Source of the DNA: DASZHJ01 sp035507155
Lineage (GTDB): Bacteria; Pseudomonadota; Alphaproteobacteria; ATCC43930; CGMCC-115725
Length of the DNA: 44,331 nucleotides
Direction: 5' to 3'
NCBI GenBank assembly: GCA_035507155.1
Contig: DATJOK010000167.1
Coordinates: 1-44,331 of the forward strand
Shown: one piece after another, positions 1-8,212 of the stretch
Numbering within the stretch: position 1 is the stretch's first letter
Layout of the letters: the number at the start of each line of letters is the position of its first letter
Made by a program: the position numbers and the translations under genes
Notes under the pieces: model-generated
What the model was told of the DNA's origin: nothing
Database searches by the model: none
Seen by the model: the letters and a program-made list of their open reading frames with translations, nothing else

Positions 1-983
1 CCCTGCCGGTAGAAATCCAGGTAGAGCGGGATGTCGGTGCGAAAGCGGTTCGATCCCATCCGCGAGGTCTGAACGCGGCATTCCGGACGGATCGCCATCC
101 AGGGAAACGCGATCTCGGCGTCCGGCGGCAGCACGCCGACGATGGTCGCCGTGCCGCGGATGGCGAGGGATTCGATCGCCTGCCGAACCAGCGAGGCGAC
201 CCCGACCGCCTCGAAGGCGTGATCGACGCCGGCGCCGCCGGTCATCGCGCGAACCGCCCTCACTGCCTCGTCCTCGGCGCCGTTCACCGTGTGCGTCGCG
301 CCGACGCGCCGGGCCATTTCCAGCTTGGACGGAAAGACGTCGACGGCGATGATCTGCCGGGCGCCGCCGATGCGCGCGCCCTGGATGATCGAGAGACCGA
401 CGCCGCCGCAGCCGAAGACGGCGACGGTCTGCCCCGCCTGGAGCCCGGCGCTGCGCAGCGCCGCGCCGACCCCGGTGAGCACGCCGCAGCCCACCAGCGC
501 GGCGCGATCGAGCGGCAGCTCCGGGTCGATGCGCACCACCGAGTTCTCGTGCAGCAGCATGCGCTCGGCATAGCTGGAGATGCCGAGGAACTGCCGGAAC
601 GGCGCGCCCCGCTGCGAGAGCCGCGGCGTCTGCGCTTCCGGCCGCGTGACGATGCCGCCGGTGCAGAGGTTGGGATGGCCGGCGAGGCATTGCTCGCAGC
701 TTCCGCAGAAGCCGGAGAGGCAGGCCACCACGTGATCGCCCGCCCGCACGGCGGTGACCTCGGCGCCCACCGCCTCGACGATGCCGGCCCCTTCATGGCC
801 GAGGACGATCGGCCGGTCGAGAGGAAACCTCCCAAGCCCGTCCACGACGTGAAGGTCGCTGTGACAGACCCCGGTCGCCACGGTGCGGACGAGCACCTCG
901 CGGCCACGCGGCTTGTCGATCTCCACCGCCTCGATCGTCAGCGGCGCATGCACCTTGCGAAAGACGGCCGCCTTGATTTCCAT
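1..983 (-). CDS. Zinc-dependent alcohol dehydrogenase, C-terminus beyond window
   Basis: Medium-chain zinc alcohol dehydrogenase (class III/AdhC-like), expected to oxidise a primary alcohol or a thiol adduct with NAD. The 327 visible codons carry the catalytic zinc ligands Cys40 (VCHSDLH) and His63-Glu64 (LGHEGAG), the four structural-zinc cysteines 93, 96, 99 and 107, a third catalytic-site Cys in VGCGVLTG, and the Rossmann motif GCGGVGLS. Family members are about 370 residues, so about 45 are missing past position 1. The ATG at 983 has no strong Shine-Dalgarno. It follows the glutaredoxin-DinB stop by only 9 nt, so the two genes are probably cotranscribed and translationally coupled. The thiol-linked neighbour makes a thiol-adduct substrate such as S-hydroxymethylglutathione possible, but nothing in the sequence fixes the substrate. 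Confidence 0.9.
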   Translation of the reverse strand, partial: MEIKAAVFRKVHAPLTIEAVEIDKPRGREVLVRTVATGVCHSDLHVVDGLGRFPLDRPIVLGHEGAGIVEAVGAEVTAVRAGDHVVACLSGFCGSCEQCLAGHPNLCTGGIVTRPEAQTPRLSQRGAPFRQFLGISSYAERMLLHENSVVRIDPELPLDRAALVGCGVLTGVGAALRSAGLQAGQTVAVFGCGGVGLSIIQGARIGGARQIIAVDVFPSKLEMARRVGATHTVNGAEDEAVRAVRAMTGGAGVDHAFEAVGVASLVRQAIESLAIRGTATIVGVLPPDAEIAFPWMAIRPECRVQTSRMGSNRFRTDIPLYLDFYRQ

Positions 984-992
984 CGCCGGGGC

Positions 993-1796
993 TCAGGCAA
1001 CCGGCCGCTCGTCATCCCAGACCTTGTCGGGCATCGGCAGTCCCGCGAAGGTCTCCTTGGTCGGCGGCCGATCCGGCGCGATCTCCAGCCTGTTCAGGAC
1101 CATCGCGAGCTGGCGCAGGTGCTGGCCCGAGTGCCAGGTGGTCCGCTCCAGATAGTGGTGCAGCGTCACGTCGCCGTAATAGACCTGGGCCTTGCGGGAA
1201 AAATCCGTCGTCTGACCGGGCCCCTTCCACCAGCGCTCGAACCGCTCCCGCACGTCCCGCCCATAGGCCAGGATCTTCGCCTTCGTATGCGCCTCCGGCG
1301 CCGGGACGCGGCCATAGGCGCCTTCCATCAGCGGCTGGCCCAGCACCTCGTGCTCCAGGAAGGCGTCGCAGATGTTGAAGATGTGATAGCCGAGCTGGCC
1401 ATAGCTGCGCGGCCGATACGGCAGCAGCACGTCCAGCTTGTCGTCGGGTATCTGCTGGAAGAGCCGCTGCGCCGCGGTCTGGATCTCCACCAGCCGGGCC
1501 GCGAGCTCGGCCGGCGGCAGCATCGAGGCGCCGCCCCACGGGATGCGGGCGACGCGGGCGACGTCGCGCAGGACCTGGCCGTTCGCCCATTCGTCGCCGC
1601 GGCGCACAATCGGCACCGAACGGATGCCCAGGGCCGCCAGCTCGGCGAAGCCGTCCTTGTCCTCCAACACGTTGACGGAGACGAAGGGAACGCCGTGCCG
1701 GGTCAGGAACTCCTTCATCCGGAGGCAGCTCGTGCAGCCGGGCTGCCAATAGGCCTTGACGACGGCGGCTTCGGAGGATGATTGCGGCATCGGCAT
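993..1796 (-). CDS. Glutaredoxin-DinB domain fusion protein
   Basis: Two-domain protein of 267 residues. Residues 10-90 form a glutaredoxin-like thioredoxin fold with redox motif Cys21-Thr-Ser-Cys24 (QPGCTSC) and a cis-Pro region (RSVPIV). Residues 105-260 resemble the DinB/YfiT four-helix bundle, including the HSGQH segment that places metal-binding histidines on one helix. DinB-family proteins include thiol-dependent transferases and isomerases, so the fusion suggests a glutathione-dependent detoxification or isomerisation step (inference). ATGs lie at 1796 and 1790. The GAGGAG at 1798-1803 is spaced better for 1790, which would remove two residues. It is the first gene of a minus-strand pair with the alcohol dehydrogenase and is divergent from the peptide transporter at 1979. 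Confidence 0.8.
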   Translation of the reverse strand: MPMPQSSSEAAVVKAYWQPGCTSCLRMKEFLTRHGVPFVSVNVLEDKDGFAELAALGIRSVPIVRRGDEWANGQVLRDVARVARIPWGGASMLPPAELAARLVEIQTAAQRLFQQIPDDKLDVLLPYRPRSYGQLGYHIFNICDAFLEHEVLGQPLMEGAYGRVPAPEAHTKAKILAYGRDVRERFERWWKGPGQTTDFSRKAQVYYGDVTLHHYLERTTWHSGQHLRQLAMVLNRLEIAPDRPPTKETFAGLPMPDKVWDDERPVA

Positions 1797-1865
1797 GCTC
1801 CTCGATCCTTGCGGCCTCGCTGCAGGATACGCCGCGGACCGAGGCAGGCAAGAGCCGTTGGGCGC

Positions 1866-1897
1866 GATCACCGTTTGCGCCCCCCGCACGGGTGATC
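1866..1897. promoter_or_regulatory. Inverted repeat in divergent promoter region
   Basis: GATCACC (1866-1872) and GGTGATC (1891-1897) form a perfect 7-bp inverted repeat with an 18-nt spacer. It lies in the 182-nt gap between the divergent glutaredoxin-DinB and transporter genes, so it may be an operator for either side. No regulator gene adjoins it. Confidence 0.3.
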
Positions 1898-1910
1898 CAT
1901 ACTCCTTTCC

Positions 1911-1944
1911 AATAATGGTCGCTCGCTAATAATGGTCGCTCGCT
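1911..1944. repeat. Perfect tandem 17-bp duplication
   Basis: The 17-mer AATAATGGTCGCTCGCT occurs at 1911-1927 and again, without a gap, at 1928-1944. It sits 35 nt before the GTG start of the first transporter ATPase, within its likely promoter or leader. Either a replication-slippage duplication or a duplicated binding site would explain it. Confidence 0.7.
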
Positions 1945-1978
1945 AAAGAGCGATCCGGGAGAGCGTTGGGAGGGAGAC

Positions 1979-2980
1979 GTGTCGCCGCTGCTCGATGTGC
2001 GGGGCCTCTCTACGATATTTCGCGCCGGTGACGTCACCGTGCGCGCGGTCGATGGCGTCTCCTATACGGTGGAGCAGGGCGAGACCGTCGCCATCGTCGG
2101 CGAGAGCGGATCCGGCAAGTCCGTTGGCGCGATGTCGATCCTGCGGCTGATCCCGAGCCCGCCGGGCCGGATCACCGACGGGCGGATCCTGTTCGCCGGG
2201 CGCGATCTCCTGCAGGCCAGCGACGAGGAGATGCGCCGGATCCGGGGCGGCGAGATCGGCATGATCTTTCAGGAGCCGATGACCTCGCTCAATCCCGTCC
2301 TCACCATCGGCCGGCAGATCACCGAGGCGATCGAGCAGCACCGCGGCGCCGACCGCGCCACCGCGGCCAGGCGCGCCGTCGAGCTCCTCGGGCTCGTCGG
2401 CATCGCCGACCCGTCGCGGCGGCTGCGGCAATATCCGCATCAGCTTTCGGGCGGCATGCGCCAGCGGGTGATGATCGCGATCGCGCTGGCCTGCGAGCCA
2501 AAGCTGATCATCGCCGACGAGCCGACGACCGCCCTCGACGTGACGATCCAGGCGCAGATCCTCGAGCTGATGCGCAAGCTGACGCGACAGCTCAACGTCG
2601 CCCTCATCATCATCACCCACAATCTCGGCGTGGTCGCGCGCTACGCCAACCGGGTCAATGTGATGTATGCCGGCCGCATCGTGGAGAGCGGCCTGGCGGA
2701 GGCCGTCTACCATCGCCCGGGGCATCCCTACACGGTGGCGCTGCTGCGCTCGGTGCCGCGGCTTGACCGGCCGCGCCAGGCGCGGCTCGATCCTGTCGAC
2801 GGCCAGCCGCCCGACCTGACCCGCCTCGACGCCGGCTGCGCCTTTCGCCCGCGCTGCCGTTTCGCGATCGAAGCCTGCGCCAAGGCGCGGCCGTCGCTGG
2901 AGCCCCTGGGGAAGGACGGACACCTGGCGGCCTGCTTCCGGAGCCATGAGCTCGGCAGGCTGCTCGGTGCCGCGGCATGA
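1979..2980 (+). CDS. Peptide-type ABC transporter ATP-binding protein (DppD/OppD-like)
   Basis: First ATPase of a dipeptide/oligopeptide/nickel-type importer, 333 residues. Walker A GESGSGKS (41-48), Q-loop in IFQEPMTSLNP, signature LSGGMRQRV, Walker B IIADEPTTALD and H-loop ITHN are all intact. The C-terminus carries the family extension with a Cys-rich GCAFRPRCRFAIEAC segment. The GTG start at 1979 is preceded by GGGAGGGAG at good spacing. Its stop overlaps the next ATG (ATGA at 2977), so the two ATPases are translationally coupled. The substrate cannot be read from the ATPase. Confidence 0.93.
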   Translation: MSPLLDVRGLSTIFRAGDVTVRAVDGVSYTVEQGETVAIVGESGSGKSVGAMSILRLIPSPPGRITDGRILFAGRDLLQASDEEMRRIRGGEIGMIFQEPMTSLNPVLTIGRQITEAIEQHRGADRATAARRAVELLGLVGIADPSRRLRQYPHQLSGGMRQRVMIAIALACEPKLIIADEPTTALDVTIQAQILELMRKLTRQLNVALIIITHNLGVVARYANRVNVMYAGRIVESGLAEAVYHRPGHPYTVALLRSVPRLDRPRQARLDPVDGQPPDLTRLDAGCAFRPRCRFAIEACAKARPSLEPLGKDGHLAACFRSHELGRLLGAAA

Positions 2981-3975
2981 GGGCCGCCGCGCCCGCCGCT
3001 CCGCCGCTCCTCGAGGTCTCGGGATTGAGCATGCATTTCCCCGTCACCGAGGGGATCCTGCGCCGCCGCAAGGTCGGCGAGGTGAAGGCGGTCGACAGCA
3101 TCGATTTCACGATCCGCCGCGGCGAGACCATGGGCCTTGTCGGCGAGAGCGGCTGCGGCAAGACGACCACCGGCCGCTGCATCCTGCGCCTCGAGCGCCC
3201 GACCGCCGGCAAGATCGTCTATGACGGCATCGACATCGCGAAGCTCTCCCCCAAGCAGCTGACCGCGATGCGGCGGCGCATCCAGGTGATCTTCCAGGAT
3301 CCCTACAGTTCCCTCAATCCGCGCATGAAAGTCGGCGAGATCGTCGCGGAGCCGATGAAAGTTCACGGGATCGAGCCGGACGCCACCAAGCGCGCGGCGC
3401 GGGTCCGCGAGCTCCTCGCCGTCTGCGGCCTCAACCCGGCTTTCGCCGACCGCTACCCGCACGAGATGTCCGGCGGTCAGCGCCAGCGCGTCGGCATCGC
3501 GCGCGCGTTGTCGCTGCGGCCGGAGTTCATCGTCTGCGACGAGGCGGTCTCGGCCCTCGACGTCTCGATCCAGGCGCAGGTGGTGAATCTGCTGGAGGAT
3601 CTGCGCGAGCGCTTCGGGCTCACCTATCTGTTCATCGCGCACGACCTGTCGGTGGTGCGCCATCTCTGCCAGCGCGTCGCCGTGATGTATCTCGGCCGGA
3701 TCGTCGAGCTCGCCGACAGCGACGAGCTCTTCGACCACCCCCAGCACCCCTACACGCAGGCCCTGCTGGCCGCGGTTCCCGTGCCCGATCCCAGCGTCGA
3801 GGCGAGCCGCGAGTTCCGGCCGCCGGCGGGCGAGGTGCCGAGTCCCCTCAACCCGCCGTCCGGATGCGTCTTCCACCCGCGCTGCCCCATCGCGGCGGAG
3901 CGCTGCAGGCTGGCGCGGCCGGAAGTGCGGGAAGTGCGGCCAGGTCATTGGGCCGCCTGTCATGAAATCGGTTAG
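2977..3975 (+). CDS. Peptide-type ABC transporter ATP-binding protein (DppF/OppF-like)
   Basis: Second ATPase of the same importer, 332 residues, expected to form a heterodimer with the preceding protein on the cytoplasmic face of the permease pair. It has Walker A GESGCGKT (about 56-63), Q-loop IFQDPYSSLNP, signature MSGGQRQRV, Walker B VCDEAVSALD and the C-terminal extension ending in GCVFHPRCPIAAERC. The Walker B region reads DEAVSALD rather than the common DEPVSALD, a conservative variant seen in this subfamily. It overlaps the upstream gene by 4 nt and is 36 nt from the binding-protein gene. Confidence 0.93.
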   Translation: MRAAAPAAPPLLEVSGLSMHFPVTEGILRRRKVGEVKAVDSIDFTIRRGETMGLVGESGCGKTTTGRCILRLERPTAGKIVYDGIDIAKLSPKQLTAMRRRIQVIFQDPYSSLNPRMKVGEIVAEPMKVHGIEPDATKRAARVRELLAVCGLNPAFADRYPHEMSGGQRQRVGIARALSLRPEFIVCDEAVSALDVSIQAQVVNLLEDLRERFGLTYLFIAHDLSVVRHLCQRVAVMYLGRIVELADSDELFDHPQHPYTQALLAAVPVPDPSVEASREFRPPAGEVPSPLNPPSGCVFHPRCPIAAERCRLARPEVREVRPGHWAACHEIG

Positions 3976-4011
3976 GGAGCAGTCGCGCGAACCATAATCA
4001 AGCGGGAGGCA

Positions 4012-5634
4012 ATGGCGATGAAGACAGGGAAGCAGCTACTCGCAGCCGGCCTGGGAGCCTTGGCTGCAACGGCGATCGCTGCGACGGCGCCGGCCGGCGC
4101 CGCCGAGACACCGAAACACGGCGGCATCCTCACCTATATGATCCCGGCCGACGCGCCGCCGAGCTTCGACGGTCACCGAGAGACCACCTATGCCACCGTC
4201 CACGCGGCGGCGCCCTTCTACAGCGTCCTGATCCGCGTCAACCCCGAGAATCCGTCCTCGACCACCGATTTCGTGTGCGATCTCTGCACCGAAATGCCGA
4301 AGCCCACCGGTGACGGCCTGATCTATACCTTCAAGATCCGCGAGGGGGTGAAGTTCCACGACGGATCGCCGCTCACCGCCGCCGACGTCGCGGCGAGCTG
4401 GCAGGAGATCGTGCATCCGCCCGAGGGCGTCTCCAGCGCCCGCGAGAGCTACTTCGTCATGGTCGACAAGGTGGAGGCCACCGACGCCTCGACCGTGGTC
4501 TTCCATCTGAAATACACGACGCAGGCGTTCCTGCCGGCGCTCGCCGATCCCTATGCCTGGATCTACGAGAAGAAGATCCTCGACAAGGATCCGCACTGGT
4601 ACGAGAAGAACATCATGGGCTCCGGGCCGTTCAAGTTCGACGGCTACGAGGCCGGCCAGTCGATCAAGGGCGTACGCAACCCCGACTACTACCACAAGGG
4701 CCAGCCCTATCTCGACGGCTTCATCGGCATCTTCGCCGCCAAGCAGGCGGTGCGCGTCGATGCGATCCGCGCCGACCGCGCGGCGATGGAGTTCCGCGGG
4801 CTGCCGCCCTCGGCGGTCGACCAGCTCGAGAAGGAGCTCGGCGACAAGATCGCGGTGCAGAAGAGCGACTGGAACTGCGGCAATCTGGTGACGCCGAACC
4901 ACAAGAGGAAGCCGTTCGACGACGTTCGCGTGCGCCGCGCCCTCGCGCTCGCCATCGACGCCTGGCACGACGCGCCCGCGCTCTCGAAGATCGCCACCGT
5001 TCATACGGTCGGCGGCATCGTCTTCCCGGGCTCGCCGCTCGCCGCCACCAAAGAGGAACTCGAGAAGATCGCCGGCTTCTGGCCCGACATCGACAAGTCG
5101 CGGGCCGAGGCCAAGCGCCTCCTGAAGGAGGCCGGCGCCGAGGGCCTGAGCTTCGTGCTGCTGAACCGCAACGTCGATCAGCCCTACAAATACGTGGCGA
5201 CCTGGCTGATCGACGAGTGGAGCAAGATCGGGCTCAAGGTCACGCAGCGGGTGCTGCCGACCGGCCCGTTCTTCGAGGCGCTGCGCAACAACGACTTCGA
5301 CGTCACTCTGGACTTCAACTGCCAGGGCGTCGTCAATCCGCTGCTCGATGTCGGCAAGTTCCTGCCGCACACCGTCTATACCGAGAACTACGGCAATTAC
5401 GAGGATCAGAAGGAGATCGACCTCTACCAGAAGATGCTGCACGAGCCCGACGAGAAGAAGGTGCGGGCGGAGATGCGCGATTTCGAGACCTATGTGCTCG
5501 ATACCGAGACGCACATGATCATGACCCCGTGGTGGTATCGGGTCATCCCCTACCGGTCCTACGTCAAGGGCTGGAAGATCAGCCCCAGCCACTACATCAA
5601 CCAGGATCTCGCGAACGTGTGGCTGGACAAGTAG
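4012..5634 (+). CDS. Periplasmic solute-binding protein, family 5
   Basis: Extracellular substrate-binding component of the 1979-7610 importer, 540 residues, a normal length for SBP family 5. The N-terminus is a Sec signal peptide (KTGKQLL followed by an Ala/Leu-rich core), with cleavage likely near residue 30 before ETPKHGG. Family hallmarks include TFKIREGVKFHDGSPLTAADV and the VRRALALAID segment. ATGs lie at 4012 and 4018. GGAGG at 4005-4009 is too close to the first and better spaced for 4018, so MKTGKQ is the more likely N-terminus. A strong stem-loop follows the stop (5649-5691). Whether the ligand is a peptide, an opine or another compound cannot be decided here. Confidence 0.92.
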   Translation: MAMKTGKQLLAAGLGALAATAIAATAPAGAAETPKHGGILTYMIPADAPPSFDGHRETTYATVHAAAPFYSVLIRVNPENPSSTTDFVCDLCTEMPKPTGDGLIYTFKIREGVKFHDGSPLTAADVAASWQEIVHPPEGVSSARESYFVMVDKVEATDASTVVFHLKYTTQAFLPALADPYAWIYEKKILDKDPHWYEKNIMGSGPFKFDGYEAGQSIKGVRNPDYYHKGQPYLDGFIGIFAAKQAVRVDAIRADRAAMEFRGLPPSAVDQLEKELGDKIAVQKSDWNCGNLVTPNHKRKPFDDVRVRRALALAIDAWHDAPALSKIATVHTVGGIVFPGSPLAATKEELEKIAGFWPDIDKSRAEAKRLLKEAGAEGLSFVLLNRNVDQPYKYVATWLIDEWSKIGLKVTQRVLPTGPFFEALRNNDFDVTLDFNCQGVVNPLLDVGKFLPHTVYTENYGNYEDQKEIDLYQKMLHEPDEKKVRAEMRDFETYVLDTETHMIMTPWWYRVIPYRSYVKGWKISPSHYINQDLANVWLDK

Positions 5635-5648
5635 AGCAGTAGCGGCGC

Positions 5649-5691
5649 GGCCGCGGGCCTTCCTCCGCCGGCGCGGCGGAGACCCGCGGCC
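5649..5691 (+). other. Intercistronic stem-loop after binding-protein gene
   Basis: GGCCGCGGG (5649-5657) pairs perfectly with CCCGCGGCC (5683-5691). Inside it CTCCGCCG (5663-5670) pairs with CGGCGGAG (5674-5681). There is no T-tract, so it is more likely an mRNA-stabilising or partially terminating hairpin than a full terminator. Such hairpins commonly raise binding-protein expression over permeases. Confidence 0.6.
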
Positions 5692-5714
5692 CTGCTTCCG
5701 CATCGGGTGGCGCC

Positions 5715-6686
5715 ATGTACCGATACATCGTGAACCGGCTGCTGCTGGCCGTCCCGACCCTGGCGGGGGCGGCGGCGCTGGTCTTTGTGCTGATGCGCCT
5801 TATTCCCGGCGACATCTGCGTGGTGCGGCTCGCGTCCGGGGGCGGCACCTTCGATCCCCATTCGGTCGCCGTCTGCCATGCAGAGCTCGGGCTCGACCGG
5901 CCGATGATCGTGCAGTTCCTCGATTTCCTGTTCGGCATCTTCCGCTTCGATTTCGGCCTTTCCATGTGGACGGGCAGGCCGGTCTCCTCCGAGATCTGGA
6001 CGCGGCTGCCGATCTCGATCGAGGTCGCGCTGCTGGCGACGGTGGTGGCGATCGCCTTCGCCATTCCCCTCGGCACCATCTCGGCGCTGAAGCAGAACAG
6101 CTGGATCGACGCCGTCGTCCGCACCGTCGCCATCGCCGGCATCGCCACGCCGTCGTTCTGGCTCGGCATCGTCGTGCTGATCGCCATTCTCGACATCACG
6201 AACCTGGTCTCGGGCGCGCCCTGGATGCCGCCGATCGACTACGTGCCGCTGTGGAAGGACCCGATCCGCAATCTCTCGATGGCGTTCTGGCCGGCGGTGA
6301 CGGTGGGATACCGCTATTCCGCCGTCACCATGCGCATGACCCGCTCGGCCATGCTCGAGGTGATGCGCGAGGACTATATCCGCACCGCCCGCGCCAAGGG
6401 GCTGATCGACCGCATCGTCATCAACCGCCACGCCCTCAAGAACGCGCTGCTGCCGGTGGTGACCTTGATCGGCATCGAGTTCGCGTTCCTGATCGGCGGC
6501 CTGGTGGTGACCGAGCAGGTGTTCAATCTCAACGGGATCGGACGGCTTTTCGTGCTCTCGGTGCAGAACCAGGATTACACGCTGACCCAGGCGCTGGTGA
6601 TGCTGGTGGTGATGGTGTTCGTCGTCACCAACCTGCTCGTCGATCTCCTCTACGCCTGGCTCGATCCGCGCATCCGCTTCGCCTGA
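5715..6686 (+). CDS. Peptide-type ABC transporter permease (DppB-like)
   Basis: Inner-membrane permease of 323 residues. It has the N-terminal helix typical of DppB (RYIVNRLLLAVPTLAGAAAL), a periplasmic segment, and five further hydrophobic stretches. The cytoplasmic EAA loop for docking the ATPases reads YIRTARAKGL followed by ALKNALLP. The C-terminus ends in the family-typical LYAWLDPRIRF. It starts 80 nt after the binding-protein stop, beyond a large hairpin, and is followed after 15 nt by its partner permease. Confidence 0.92.
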   Translation: MYRYIVNRLLLAVPTLAGAAALVFVLMRLIPGDICVVRLASGGGTFDPHSVAVCHAELGLDRPMIVQFLDFLFGIFRFDFGLSMWTGRPVSSEIWTRLPISIEVALLATVVAIAFAIPLGTISALKQNSWIDAVVRTVAIAGIATPSFWLGIVVLIAILDITNLVSGAPWMPPIDYVPLWKDPIRNLSMAFWPAVTVGYRYSAVTMRMTRSAMLEVMREDYIRTARAKGLIDRIVINRHALKNALLPVVTLIGIEFAFLIGGLVVTEQVFNLNGIGRLFVLSVQNQDYTLTQALVMLVVMVFVVTNLLVDLLYAWLDPRIRFA

Positions 6687-6701
6687 CGGGAGCCGCCGCC
6701 G

Positions 6702-7610
6702 ATGTCCACCGCCTCGCCGATCGATACCGCCGCCAGCCTCGCCGCGGACGAGCGCCGGCCGCGGCGGACCCTCTTCCAGCACGTCGCCTCGTTCTGCGTG
6801 CGGCAGCCGCTCGGCGCTTTCGGCATGGTGCTGGTGCTGCTCATGGCGATGGCGGCGGTGACCGCGCCCTGGATCGCACCCTACGATCCGACCGCCAATG
6901 ATTTCGCCGCCATGACCGAAGCGCCGAGCTGGGCGCATCTGCTGGGCACCGACCAGTTCGGCCGCGACGTGCTGTCGCGCATCCTCTTCGGCGCCCAGAC
7001 CGCGATGATCGTGGGCTTCGCCTGCGCGCTCATCGGCGGCCTCGCCGGACTCGTGCTCGGGGTCGGTAGCGCCTATTTCGGCGGCCGGATCGACCTCCTG
7101 TTCCAGCGGATCCTCGATGTCCTGATGGCGTTTCCGCTGATCATCCTCGCGCTCGCGGTGGTGGCGATCTTCGGCACCGGCGTCCACAACGTGATCACCG
7201 CGATCACCATTCCGCTGGTGCCCCGCTGCGCCCGGGTGGTGCGATCGAGCGCGCTGTCGATCCGCGAGGTGCCTTACGTAGATGCCGCGCGCGCCTGCGG
7301 CTTCGGCCATTGGCGGATCATCTTCCGGCACATGATCCCCAACGTGATGGCGCCGTTCCTCATCGTGATCACCGCCTTCGTCGGTCAGGCGATCCTGGCG
7401 GAGGCGTCGCTCTCCTATCTGGGCCTCGGAGTGCAGGAGCCGACGCCCGCCTGGGGCCTGATGCTGCAGGGCGGCGCCGAGGAATACGCGACCACGGCGC
7501 CATGGATCGCGGTCTTCCCCGGTCTTGCCATCGCGCTCACCGTGTTCGGCATCAGCCTGTTCGGCGACGCGCTCCGCGACGCTCTCGATCCCAAGCTTCG
7601 CGGCCGCTGA
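6702..7610 (+). CDS. Peptide-type ABC transporter permease (DppC-like)
   Basis: Second permease, 302 residues, with an N-terminal cytoplasmic tail of about 30 residues, one hydrophobic helix, the conserved LLGTDQFGRDVLSRILFG segment characteristic of DppC/OppC, and a C-terminal transport domain. Its EAA loop is YVDAARACGFG with HMIPNVMAP. The ATG at 6702 is preceded by GGGAG. It is the last gene of the 1979-7610 operon, and the final codons form one arm of a stem-loop (7599-7628). Confidence 0.92.
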   Translation: MSTASPIDTAASLAADERRPRRTLFQHVASFCVRQPLGAFGMVLVLLMAMAAVTAPWIAPYDPTANDFAAMTEAPSWAHLLGTDQFGRDVLSRILFGAQTAMIVGFACALIGGLAGLVLGVGSAYFGGRIDLLFQRILDVLMAFPLIILALAVVAIFGTGVHNVITAITIPLVPRCARVVRSSALSIREVPYVDAARACGFGHWRIIFRHMIPNVMAPFLIVITAFVGQAILAEASLSYLGLGVQEPTPAWGLMLQGGAEEYATTAPWIAVFPGLAIALTVFGISLFGDALRDALDPKLRGR

Positions 7611-7628
7611 CCGGCGTCAGCCGCCGCG
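7599..7628 (+). terminator. Possible terminator hairpin overlapping stop codon
   Basis: A 13-bp stem (7599-7611 with 7616-7628, one mismatch, loop CGGC) spans the permease stop codon. There is no T-run after it, so factor-independent termination would be weak. It does mark the end of the operon. Confidence 0.35.
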
Positions 7629-8212
7629 GCCAACAACCGCTGCTCTCGGCAGTTCGATTGCAAATCCAGCCGGCCTGCGCCGTATCGCTCTCCTGGGCGT
7701 TCTCGCCCCTGGAGCAAAGATCATGGTCATGGCCGCGGCGCGACGACGGGGCACGATAGACGAAGGGATGGTTCCAGGGGTCGGCCGGCAGACCATCGCC
7801 CTTCAGATAGGGACCGTTCCAGTTCGACGCTCCCGGCGGCGGCGTCATCAGCGCCTGCAATCCCTGCTCTGTGCTGGGGTAGCTGCGAGCGGCGCAGATC
7901 TTATCAAGCGGACCGCCGGCTTTCAGCGCAGCCACATACGCCGGCAGGCAATCGATTAGGCGCTCGATCAGTTGCAGAAAATTCCCTCCAATCGAGAGAG
8001 GTGACGCCCTCGTGATTTACATCAGTACGTAACCTGCCGTCGGCAACTACGTGGGAATACTGATGACCAAAAGAGCATGCGTTGACCCCTGCAGGATAGC
8101 GGCCCGTTAAACATCACTTGTCACCTTGACGCTGGATCACAGCCCGCGGAGCGCCTGCCGGCCGCATCATAGCAGTCCAGCTGACGCGTCTTGCATCGAT
8201 GTGGAGATGGAA
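7611..8212. other. 602-nt intergenic region with pseudogene remnant
   Basis: The gap between the transporter operon and the chemoreceptor holds no intact gene. It contains the GspG-like remnant listed separately (minus strand) and a small inverted repeat TGCCG-T-CGGCA at 8035-8045 flanked by ACGTA and TACGT. I see no convincing promoter. Confidence 0.6.
7657..7965 (-). pseudogene. Remnant of GspG-like (pseudopilin) C-terminal domain
   Basis: The minus-strand frame reads YPSTEQGLQALMTPP, then NWNGPYLKGDGLPADPWNHP, then a degenerate HDHDLCSRGENAQ. This follows the order of the type II secretion major pseudopilin GspG: the YPTTEQGL motif, the WxGPYLK and PxDPWGNPF segments, and the DxDLxSxGxDG calcium-loop region. 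The normal N-terminus (prepilin peptidase site and hydrophobic helix) is absent. An in-frame TAA (8017-8019) closes the frame upstream, and the only nearby start is a GTG inside the domain. No other secretion gene is near. It is probably a decayed fragment; a small free-standing GspG-domain protein is the alternative. Confidence 0.5.

Noticed and set aside
219..1781. Plus-strand 520-codon open frame antisense to the alcohol dehydrogenase and glutaredoxin-DinB genes
   Set aside because: The translated product is Arg/Ala/His-rich without domains and lies opposite two clear genes; it is a GC-rich shadow.
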